Shown here one piece after another: positions 24,801-36,800 of a stretch of DNA of 64,000 bases (position 1 is its first letter; each line of letters starts with the position of its first letter). Position numbers and translations under genes: made by a program. Location: the NCBI GenBank assembly GCA_020698575.1, contig CM036246.1, positions 1,166,501 through 1,230,500 of the forward strand. Direction: 5' to 3'. The notes under the pieces were generated by a model. The model was not told the origin of the DNA, did no database searches, and was given only the letters and a program-made list of their open reading frames with translations. The stretch is from Bostrychus sinensis. Taxonomy: Eukaryota > Chordata > Actinopteri > Gobiiformes > Eleotridae.

Positions 24801-27800
24801 TATACATATTTTAATATGTCCAGAGCCAATTATTGTTGAGGTACTGCTGAGGAACCCTCTGAAGGTGGCGCTCTCTTTATCACACCTGACCCTACTTTGG
24901 AGGTTCACTGCTGACGAAGACTCGTCTGTGTTCACCAACGAAGACGCTCCGACTGCAGCAGTACTAGTCATAACCACGTCATGATCATAACATCCTTTAG
25001 AAGTGTGCACTGTGACTGACCTGACTTTTTCTGTGTTCTTGATACAGAGAGATGACATCATCACAAATGAGGTGATTCCTGACTTTTACATGGGCCCAGA
25101 GGAGAGTAAAGTGGTAAGTGGCTGACTATTGTTGCACAAGCGCAATCAAATACAGGTTCAAAAGTTCTAGCTTTTGGCTTTTTCCTTTGATTAGTTCTGT
25201 TGCTACCCCGAACAAAAGTCCATTCATCATATACACATTTCTTAAGAGCTTCATGCAAATGATTGTGTTCTGCCACTCTATCTACCTCAGACGTTCTGAT
25301 GGACTCTGCTCTGTAGAACACAGTGCTGATGACTCCTAATTTGTGGATGAGTGGGTTGTGTGAGGAGAAGAGGAGACTCTGATCTGTGTGTGTCGGTTTG
25401 CGATACACTGAGACCCCCAGGTTACAGTTGGATTCCACTTTAACTAGACAGTCCAGGAAAGGAAGACAATTGTTGTTAAGTCCTATTTGTGTGAACTTGA
25501 TGTAAGGGTCCACAGAGTTAATGTGTTGGAAAAAGGCCTGCGTTATTTCCTTTTGTAGTACCACCCTTGTGCCGTCCACATATCTGTGCCACAGTGATGG
25601 TGTTGTGTCCTGGAAAGAGCTGAGGGCCTGCTGTTCAAAAATCTCCATAAAAAAGGTACAACTGGAGAGAGCAGGGATCTCAGCAACAACCATGTTTTTA
25701 TGTGTTTAATATTTGCCCTTATAGACAAATTAGGTGGTTTGAGCAAAGATCTAATAAGTCACAGATTTGTTCTGGTGTCAACCTTGTCTGCTCCCATGAG
25801 GGTCATTCTCCAGGGTTCTTCTCTCTGCAGCCACAGCTCCTGGTGGAATGAAAGTGAATAACGACATGACTTCATAGGACATAATGGTTTCCTCCTCTTT
25901 CAAATGGAGATTTTTATCTTAATAACAAAGTCCTGGCTGTTTTGAACATTATGTTGTGTGTTGTCTTTTGGCTGCGTTATAAGTTACAGAACCAATACTT
26001 TTAATAATCGGATGGAATGGAATATTTTGTTCATAGATTTTTGGGAGACCATAAAAAGTGGGCTGTGTTTGTGTTGTGTTATGTTGGGTACAGCCTAAAA
26101 TATAGCTGTTGATCAATTGCACCAGATGTTTCAAGATGTTTTAGTAAAGTTACCACCTCCGTCTTATATTTAAATGTTAGGCCACATTTCAGAAGTTCAT
26201 AGGTTTCTGTATCACTTAACAACTGTTGCACTTTAGTGTCATAACCAACAGAGTCCAATACACCCTTCAGTGACGGCTGGTGGTGACTCTGAGTGGAGGG
26301 GCTAATGCACTGATAATAACGCACACTGCTCGGCATCAACACCAGGCAATAGACAGCAACTGCTCAACTTCCACACCAAGAAAATGTTATTTAATGCCAA
26401 GTTGTCACACAAATGCTTGTACATAACTTCAATGTACTACTTAACAATTATAAACCAAATCAGACAATACACAACAGCACCTTACCCCACTGTTTTATCC
26501 AAATATGTATCATCTAACAACCTGACAATGATGAGGCGAACAACAACAGAAGGAGCAGAGAGAGGTCCCATTAGCCTAAAGTTACAGGTCATGTTTTGTA
26601 TGGGAGGTGGAGAAATGTGCAGATTACCTTATTATAAATGACACATCTCTATTCTTCCTTTCAGCTAGGGAAATGTGTTAATAAAACATTTTCATGTCTC
26701 TGTCACTGTAGTCCAGTAGTTTCTGTATAATGCCCAATTTAAAACACAGCATATACATTCAAGCGAGTTTGTCCCAAAAACTTTGGAGAAATGATTTAAT
26801 CCTCTTCAGTGTTCAAAAACACCTCTCTGTTCCAGGTGTAATGGTGATTGGAGTTTATTTCAGTGTCTTAGAAAAATCCTGCAAACTCCACTTTGCTGTA
26901 GCTCTCACTAATAAACAACTTAAGTCATGATAGCTTGTTATTACCAATGCTATCACTCAAAAGTAAAGACATAGGTCTGGGTGCTCTGTGATTGGCCTAA
27001 TCGAGATCTCTGGGTTAAAAAATGTTAGCCCTTAAGGCTGTTGATAGAAGCGGGGGCAGAACTCTCTCCTGTCAATCACCACTAATGTAATGTGTTGTGC
27101 GGTTCTTGGGATAATTAAAAATAGCCCTTTTTCTGGCAATATAGGTTTATTTTAAAACACGCATATAGGAATATTAAAAATTCTATATTTATGTACTATA
27201 AATATAAACTAAGTACGTATTGTCTTTAAAAATGACAGGAAGGGCTTAGCCCACCTAGCCCATCGATACCAGTCGTCCCTACCAACCTTTATCTGAAGAC
27301 ACATTGGTTACCCTTAACTTTGCAAAGTTAACTAACTGTAAATGTTAATAGTTTATATTTTCCCTGTGTTTTAGGCTCGGATGAAGCTGGTGCCTTTCCG
27401 GACGGGGCAGCTGAACGTGGTGGGGCTGGGGTATAGTCTGTCTGCGGCAGGAGACACAGCTGAAGGTACTGTCCTCTACCTGCCCTTGGACCAGGCTTTT
27501 CTCCTCCTCCTGTTCTTCTCATCTGCGCTGTCGTTGTGCAGGGAGCATACTCGTGGTTCATGGCAGGCAGGACCTCATGATCCAGGGCCCACGGCTCAAT
27601 CACACCAAAGAGGACAAGATGGCAGTTCGGCATGGACGAGATGAGCGGCTAAACCCCATCATCACACCTCCCATGCCTTTAATTGAGGTAACTAACACCC
27701 CCTGCCACAGTTACATTACAGAACACTATTATAAAGATATGCTCTAGTATAGGGCTGTGCAAATAATAGTAATGCAGTATTTGGGCGGCAGTAGCTCAGT

Positions 27801-30800
27801 TGGTAGAGCCGCTTGTCCACTAACCAGAAGGTTGGTGGTTCAAACCCCACTCCCACCGTTGCATACTGTCGTTGTGTCCTTGGGCAAGACACTTAACCCA
27901 CCTCCACCACCTCTGGTGTCTGCACACACTGGTGTATGAATGTGAGTGTGAATGGGTGAATGGTTCCTTGATGTAAAGTGCTTTGAGTACCCATGAAGGT
28001 AGAAAAGCGCTATATAAATGTGACCATTTACCATTATGCCATATTGACACTGAATGCCTTTTGTATGCAGTACGTCTCTGATACAGTTGACGGTCTCCAA
28101 TTCACACCGAGTTGATTGCGTGTGCGACCAGAGCTAGCTGGGGGGACCACGAGTTCACGCGAGAGTAGTGAGTTCATGCTGGAAGTTATAAGTTCACGTG
28201 ATAACAACCATGTATATAGAGAGATGCATGTAAAAAGCCACATTTGCCTGTCCGACCATGATTTCCTGTCCATTTGGAGATTATTTGGAGATTTAACCAC
28301 GGTGAAGCACAAAAGTCACAGAAATATATACCTCAACCTTTGGTCAGGACACTACAGATATAAATACTTTTTTACTCACAATTAACGGTGTCCGGTCTCG
28401 TTTGTGACCCGTGTCCCCAGTTAAGATGTAGTGTTTACATGTCGGTGTGAGTGAAAGGCTGCGCAAGTGTTTTTATTTTGAAATTTACTGGATTCTCTTC
28501 ACTGGTCCCAGGTCTGTCTTCCTGTCTGGCTTGAGCTGCTCTGTTCAACTTTATGCATGACAACTCCAGCATTCGACAGAAATAGACTACGTATTTCTGT
28601 TGGAGCACCAGACACAGAGACATACTGCAACACAGCCGGTGTGAACTCATGCATTGATTTGCATTACAATTTGCTATTTGTTGCGGTGGTCGTACATGAG
28701 ATGTAACGGACATGCAACAGAATCACTGTGAATTGGGCATCTTATACAGTGCTCATCTAGACACTCAAAGTCACTTTACAATTTGGTCCATTATTCATTC
28801 ACTCCTCAGTCACACTCGGTGGTGAGATACTTTTGTAGCCACAGTGGATCCGCGGGGTGTCACAGGGCTGGTCTTCCCGGTCCAAGCCGCGGTTCATGGG
28901 TTATCCTCCAAGCTCCACAAGCCAGTCGCCACATTAAATGTCCCGTTAACAGCAGGCGTGATGCTGCTCAGGGAGAGTTTAGCTGTTGTCAGCGTAAGGC
29001 AGCGTTAAAGTCTCAGAGTATGGCAAATGTCCCTTTTAATGCCGAATGAAAAATTTAATAAAAATCCTTTCACAGCGACTCAAAAACTTTAGAAGTATAA
29101 CTTCTTAAAATAGCCGCTTTGGTCAAGGCAGTGATTGTTAAAGCTGGCGGATGCTTTTCAAAATAAACTACAAAAATGATACTTGAAGCTTTCAAACAAA
29201 AGTTTAGGCGACTTATCGTGAAAAGATGTTATCACCGGCAAAGTAAACTTAACGCAACAAAAATGAGACGAGAAGAAAGAAAAAAAACATAGGCGCAGAA
29301 GACGAAGGAGAGACAGAGACTGAAGAAGAACTGAGAGAGAGAGAGAGACAAGACTGAGCAGAGGGAAGAAGAGGGGTGTATCTTTGACTCCGTGGTACGG
29401 GAGGCCCTCTGCAGTGATAGTGGAGGAGATCAAATTACCTTTGCCAGACGCAAAGTAAATGTCATAAAAGAAATGTGTTTATTCCACTTCAATTTAAGTA
29501 GATTTTAAGGCATGTTACATTTACACTGAGTGGAACGTTTTGTAGCAACATAAACATACTGGTGAATAATGATACTGAATAAGCATATATCCAACCAATA
29601 ATAAACATGATGATTTCAACAGTTTGCACAACATATTTATGACAATTTCCTGTAAAGTAACATGTTAATGCATGAAATCCGTCTCTCGAACAGATGAGTG
29701 ATAAAGTCTTTAATGCATAACTTTGTTGGGATGAACAAAGGCGTAGGTTAATTATCTTGTCCCTGAAACTGTGGTGCTATCCGTACCAGGTCTCTGGTTC
29801 CTCTCACACGAAGGAAGGAAGCCCCTTCTGGCATATTTATTGGTCTGCAGTTTGTATAGGACAAATATATGGCCTTTGTTTGCGTCCTTGGTGCTATAAG
29901 GCTCAGACTTCTGGCTCCTAAAAGGAATGAGCTTTTTTTTTCTTTTCTTTTTTTTTTTTTTCTTTTTTTTGTTAGAGTATCAGCAGTCCAATACTCCTAC
30001 AACAGTTTACTTTAGTTTTCTTCACAGAGTGTTTTTGTATAAATGTGAATCGTGGGCGGCATGACTGTTGTGTTTTCATGGCCAGCGTTGTCGTGTAAAC
30101 AGTTCCTTATAATCTCCATTTCACCTCTACATGCATGTCTTTGGACAGTGGGAGGAAGAGGAGAGAAGATAACCCACAGTAACACAGGAAGGACATGCAC
30201 ACAAAAAAATTTGTGGTGTTGCTGAGTGGTGCAGATCCCAATAATAATTCTGAAAGGAGCTGCCACACTAGCCAGCCAATGATAACAGCCTACCACCTTT
30301 GCTTTTTATCCAATCATACACACACACACAGCTTTTCTCTATTAGAGGTTGATGCAGCAGTTTTAACTTAACATGCCACTGTAGCTGACAGGGCTTTGGC
30401 TTGAGCTTGACATGTGTTGAAAGATGAATAATGAAGAGAATGTCCAGCCTTACAAAGTCTGGACATTCTCAGTCTTGTTGTTTAATATGGATGGGTTGTC
30501 GGTATACCAGATTCACCCCCACTCCAGTCTGGATGAATCCTTACAGAGCTGATCTATGATCCTATAGATGAGCTAATGAACTAACAGTCCTAGACACATG
30601 TTGCCTGTCCGTCGTGGGAGAGGATCTCTCCTTCAATATGGGCTTCATAAGGTTTCTTCTGTTTTTCCCACAGTTGTTTTTTTTTAGGAGTTTTTCCTTA
30701 CCAAGAAGGAGGGTCTAAGGACAGAAGTGTCCTGGGTCTGTTTAGTTTAGTGTAGTTATTGTTTGTGTTGATTTTTATGTTAAATCTGATTGTGTGTTTA

Positions 30801-33800
30801 TGTTTGATCAACTGTTGTGAAGCCCTTTGAGGCGACTTTTGTTGTGATACTGGGCTATACAAATAAAACTGAATTGAATTGGGCCCAAGGCCCCTAAACA
30901 GTTGCTGTTCCCTCACTGACATTATAAATACAAATTGTGTACTGTTAAACAAGCAGACAAGAACAAAAATGTTTTCAGAATGCCCAATTTTTAGTATCTG
31001 TCTAAGATACTGCGCACAGAGTGGGAGGGGCACAGGACCGTTCTTTCAAATTTTTATTAAAAAAAACACTGATCTTGCAGCTTGGTAATTAAACTGGTGT
31101 TCATCCTAAGTGTGAAAACCTAGAGACTCATTGTCACCTTGTGTTGCAGAGGAGAAAAAGTAAATCTAAGTCTGTCCTCAACAAAGTCCTCTGTTTCATC
31201 TCGAAAAAACTCAGTGTAGAGTGAGAGAGTGTGTGGAGTGTGTTCAAGGCTTTAGATGGTGTGGCTTTACACAGTGTAAATGTGAGCTTTTCCCGGCAGA
31301 AAGAGATGCTTAAGACAAGAGTGTGTCCGTGCCCCCTGACAGGTGAGCCCTCTGATACTGCGTGTATAGTCAGTGACGGGCTACTGGCAAGCGCCAGGTG
31401 AATCACTGTGTATGACAGCAAAACCTGGACACTAGGAACAGTTTTGAGCCCATAGATGTGCGCTACAGCTCCAGAGCTTCAATGCAGTCTTTGATAGTAA
31501 TCGCCCTCATATTCGCGGAGATATGATCATAATTACCTAATTGAAATAACACCCAAAGCACGACATCGCGGAGGCATGCCACGTATTTCTTGCATTATCT
31601 CAGTTGTGTTTCCGCTCCTTAAATGCTATATAAAATATAATTTCAGGCGTCCTGACACAAGTTTTGTCCAGAGCCCAGTAAGATGAGACCAAAGGCTGAG
31701 TCACTGTGACACTATAGCAGGGGCAGATCTATCAGGGGACATTCAGGGTCATGAGGGTCCCCCACTAATAAAGGATTGTCCACAAGAAATGAACATGAAA
31801 ATTTTGTGCTGATCAGATATTTACACATTAATCTAAATGTAATGACCAAATTCAGGCCTCTAGCTAAAGAGTCAGGGGAAAGGATATGTTAAACTTGTAA
31901 GGCCTATATATAGCTTATAAAACAAAATTATTTAAAAGCCTGGTTTAATTCATGTAATTTAACAGAAATATATATTTTTTTCAGCTTTAAAATGTGCAAA
32001 ACCCTGTGCAACAATGTAATCTGGTCCTTACTGTTAAAAGTCTAGTCCCTATTATTTAAACAGCTCTGGGGTCTATTGGGTTATCATCAAGTCTTCATTA
32101 TAAATTAAAAATGTAATATTTTTACTAAAAACCCAGGCCAGGCAAAGGTATTTCAACATCATCTAAAATGTACCAAAATACAGGAAATTTCATCTGTTTT
32201 TCACAAAATTTCCTGGAGGAGGACCCCCAGACCCTCCTGCAATAAACACACATCCTGTTAACATCTGTCTGTTCCAATATTTAAAGACTGGGTCAGGCAG
32301 GTGACTGTCGCTGGGGAGGAACTGAACAACTACCAGTACAAGTTAATCATAGTGTATGAAATCTCACGGGGAAGTTAGGAAAATAGAATAGGACTGAAAA
32401 ACATGCACTGGATGCAGAGGGCCTCCTTCCCATGTTTGCCTTGGGCCCCCAAATTCCTGAAACTGCCACTGTCCACAAGCATATTATCCACACATTGTTA
32501 ATCCACAGTCAGAAACAACACAGTCAAAAACTGTTATGGTACGTTCACACCGAACACGAATGAGGCGTCTGGCGCGAGTGATTTACATGTTAAGTCTATT
32601 TAAAGGCGCGTTCAGGCACGAATAAAAGTCCTGCGGTGCGAATGATGCGAATGATGCGAATAGCGCGTTAACCAATCAGGGACCTGCTGTAGCAGTGACG
32701 TGGTTATGTACGACGTAACAGGAGGAGATCCAGCAAAACAATACTTGAGGCTGTCACAGTGAACCTGGAGCTATAAGCTGCCGCCTACAGCAGCTCTTCT
32801 GGTTTTATGAAGACAGGAATCAAAAGGATCTATTCCCAAAAACATAGAAATAGAAAACACTATACAAATAAAATAAATATGACTGTTTGTGCTGTGGTTA
32901 TATCTGTGTTACATGTGATACAAGCCTGTGACAGAGGCTCGCTCTGATCATCGTGACAACAAGAACAGACAAACACAATAAAATATAAAAGGGGTTAACT
33001 TTACCAAAATAGTCTTTTGAGATGTGCTCGTTATATTAGCAGTTATTGCACTCTCCAGAACAACAGAAAATACAGAGCCTGGGACTAGACCAGACCCCGA
33101 AACCACTAGAGAGAGCTAATGTACAAGAAATAACCCCAGACTGTCTCAGCTCTGTCTCTGGGGTTAATGCTGCTGTACAGCAGCAGTGTCCTGGGGAGAG
33201 GTCCTGCAGCCACACGGGACACAGGTGAGCAAACCCAGACAGGCTCATTTGGGAGTAGTCCTTGCGGCCATGCCCCTCATTTATGTGAATGAAGCAAACA
33301 ATTTGCCCTATTCACGCGAGTGAATTTGTCTTCTTCACGCCAATTTGACGCGTGAATAGGGCGAATTGTTCACCCGAATGAAGCGAGTGAATTCAAAATG
33401 TTCAAACGTCCAACTAGATGTGAATGACACGAAGTTGATGCCAAATTTGCGTTTCATATAAACGTACCATTAGTCCTCAGGCCCTGGCGAGCTCCAACAC
33501 CTTCCAAAAGAACAAAAGTGCTACCTCACCTGCAGGTTAAAAGCACAAGGCTCCACCCCAAGGCTCCACCAAACTCACCCAACATGATTTTTATGCAATA
33601 ATATAAACAAAAAGATGCAATTTCTAACTTTAAAGGTATATCATATTAAATCAAATACACTAATAATTGAACTATTTTACTCAAATTAAAACCAAAAAGT
33701 AGTTTAAAGAAACAAACTTAAATTGCCCTATAAAGAGGTATTGACATGAATTTGTGAAATGTGTCTGTTTTGTTAAGTGCTCCTGAAGGATTCTTTTAAG

Positions 33801-36800
33801 GTTTTTATGACGTTAAAAATTATGATAAAGACATTTTAATGTCATCAGTAAGCGTCTTCTTGGTCCCTCAGGTCTTCTTCTTGCAGTTCCCCTCAGCGCT
33901 GCTCTGTGGGGAGATCCGGAAGGCCTACATTGAGTTCTGTAACGTCAGCCCAGTGGGGCTGTGCAGCCTCAGGGTGGTGTCCACACACCCCACCTTCTTC
34001 ACCTTCGGCTCTGACAGCAGCCCTTTGACCCCCCTGAGCCCGTACTCCGCAGAGAACTGCTCCGCCTACAAGACAGTGGCCAGCGAGGTCCAGCACCCCC
34101 GCGCCCTGGTGTCAGCTCGGGACTTCCTCCAGCCCTCATCTGTCATCTACATCCCCATCGAGGGGGGAATTCTGCGGCCGGGGGAGTCCTTGCAGCTGCC
34201 TCTGTGGCTCCGGGGCCCAGATAAAGAAGGAGTGCATGAAATCAACTTCCTCTTCTACTACGAAAGCACAGAAAGAGGAGGCAAAATCAGGTAAATTATA
34301 ATAATCAGCATGTTGTTATGTGTTGTTTTTGGACATTGTCACTGTCCTGGGGTCTCATCTATAAAACTGTGCGTGGAATTCTTACTAAAAGTCTCCATAT
34401 GCCAGAAACTCAAAAGTTGCGTACGTTAGTAAATATTCACACTTATAAAAACAGGCACATGCACAGCTGCACGCAATTTCCCTTTTATAGATCCCGCCTG
34501 GAGTAGAAAGGTGCACACGTAAACCCACTTCACATCACATCCTCTCCACGCCTCGAATCCACCAAAGAAGGACAATGCAAAGTAACTTCTGAATGAGATT
34601 TAACTAAACATGAGCCGCCAATGAGAGGGTTTCATTGAGAAACACGGAAGAGGGTGTGAGGCACGTGACGCTCCACGCAGCACTACGCACACACGTGCAT
34701 CTGTATTGGAAAGAAAATGCCGCTTTTCTAATTCAAAAAACAAAATTATTGCCATGACACAATGAACGCCCCATTCCTCTTAATATAGACAACTTTAAAC
34801 ATTAAAAAGAAGCTTAAAACGTAACAAATGTTTTATTTGAATTATTGCAGGTATCACTTTTTGGGATTTCCTCGCGCTTTACCCTAATTGAAGCTTATAA
34901 TAAATGAAAGAGCATAAAATGTGCTGGAAGCAACATGATCTTCTGTTTTCACATGGATATCATTTTTCTATGGACGCTGTACGTGCATGTGGAGGTCTGA
35001 GTAGAGGTGGTGTGTAAAGAGAGAGGACAGAGCCGTGGTGCAGGTGCATGTCCTGTGTAAAGACAAATATCAGATGTCCTTTCAGTCTTGTTTTGACTCT
35101 TTCATTTACTTTCATTAAAACCTCACAGCTCTGATATGAACCGTCTGTAGGAGTTGTTTATGCTCATGTCCGAACATTATTTCATAAATCCAGTCACAGA
35201 TTCATCAGAGATCACCTCTGCTGTTAGTTCACACTGCGGACACTGACAGAGCCAGTGTGCAGCGCCCTGTGAACGTGCACGGGCGTGCACGGCTACGAAC
35301 CACTTAAAAGTGAAGTTATGAAAAATCATATGGCCTTCCCACACTTTTACTCACTACTTGTTTAAATAACAAGGCCTGAATCAAATCCTTTGTTTTTTTC
35401 TAAGAAATATAAAGTGAAAGTGAACTGTATCAAACGCGCAGCAAACATGGATTTGTCAGACTTGCTTCACTTCAGCAGCTCACTGTGAGGGTCGCCGTTT
35501 GCCGTGTCTCCAAAATGTGCGCACACACATGAGTGAAAACTGGCGTAGGGATACACAAGGTTTCACGTCTAGTTGTTTTTTTTATAAGTTCCACCTTTGG
35601 CACAGAGAGCTGCGTATGCCAATTTCATCCTCGTTTTGGGCGTACGCAAGCTTTATAGATGAGACCCCTGATCATTGTGTTGATGTTTAGTCACAGAGTG
35701 CTTCGCCACACGGTGTTCATCTGCACCAGCCGCTCACTCAGTGTGCAGGTGTCAGCTTGTCGCAGCAGTGTGCCCCCTCAGCCTGCACCTCTCCACTCTG
35801 AGCCCCCCCAGCCTGCACCTCTCCACTCTGAGCCCCCCCAGCCTGCACCTCTCCAGCCTGCACCTCTCCAGCCTGTGCCCAGTGGAACACTGGTGTTTGT
35901 GGATGTGGAGAACATCAACATGGTGAGCCTCATGATCTCAGTGAAGCTTTTGTTAAAGGTGTGTGCTGTGAGCTCAAAGCCTTGCGTGTTTCAGAGTGAA
36001 GCTGGAGTCAGAGAGTTCCACATCGTCCAGGTGTCGAGCTGCAGTCAGCGCTGGTGTCTTCAGGCATGCATCAACCCCTCACACCACAAAGGTCTCCCCT
36101 TCTGTCCATCTTATTTACCTCAGTCTAAAACTACAAGGCTGCATATGTTACTGCAGTGACCAGGTTAGCTTTACTGCCTGTGTTAATACAGTGAACAGGT
36201 GAGCTCTATTGCGTATGTTACTGTAGTGACGGGACCTGGTTAGCTCACAGTAGATTGCTCACTGATATGTAGTTCTCATCTTACATTGATTATAATATTT
36301 CTATATGTCATACCTTTATTGGTCTGTGGTGCTTGTTTCTGGGACTGGTGTTGACAGAGTGGAGACTCAGCAGCAGGGAGAGGGCCAAGCTGTGCTTCAG
36401 GGCAGTGCAGGTCAGAGCTCCTCCAGGTACGGCCTCATACCCACACACAGGGTACCCCCTGCCACACGTCACGCTCACTCTAAACTCCAGTCTGTCTCTC
36501 TCAGATGCAGCAGAAAAATATACTTTTGCAGATCTGAACCTAGGCAACGAAAGGGTAAATTGATTTTTCTCATTTTTGGCTGCTTTTTGTTTCATTAATT
36601 GGAATATTAAATGCTAATATAAACTGTGGATGTTGAGACAGTGTTAACAGCTCTGTACTCCTAACCTCTGGACTCATCAGAACCTACTGTATCACTGTCA
36701 CACCATTCTATTGTGCTCTGTACAGATCGTCAGCTCGGCCACTCCCTGTGGGGATTTCTTCTTCCGCTGCAGCGAGGCCCACTCCCAGACCCTCACTGAG

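Larger units (their letters stand above)
28750..32536. other. Middle of TRAPPC8 intron 19 without recognised genes
   Basis: This part of the intron holds a T/C-rich tract (29932-29972), a piece of the dispersed repeat seen at 10156 (30125-30205), a perfect hairpin (30436-30470) and a retroelement tail (30620-30885). The rest, including 28830-29460 and 30890-32530, shows no exon or family that I recognise. Confidence 0.5.

Noticed and set aside
27783..27860. Functional tRNA gene from the A and B boxes
   Set aside because: The sequence does not fold as a complete tRNA and continues into a SINE body and tail; a second copy lies at 15005.
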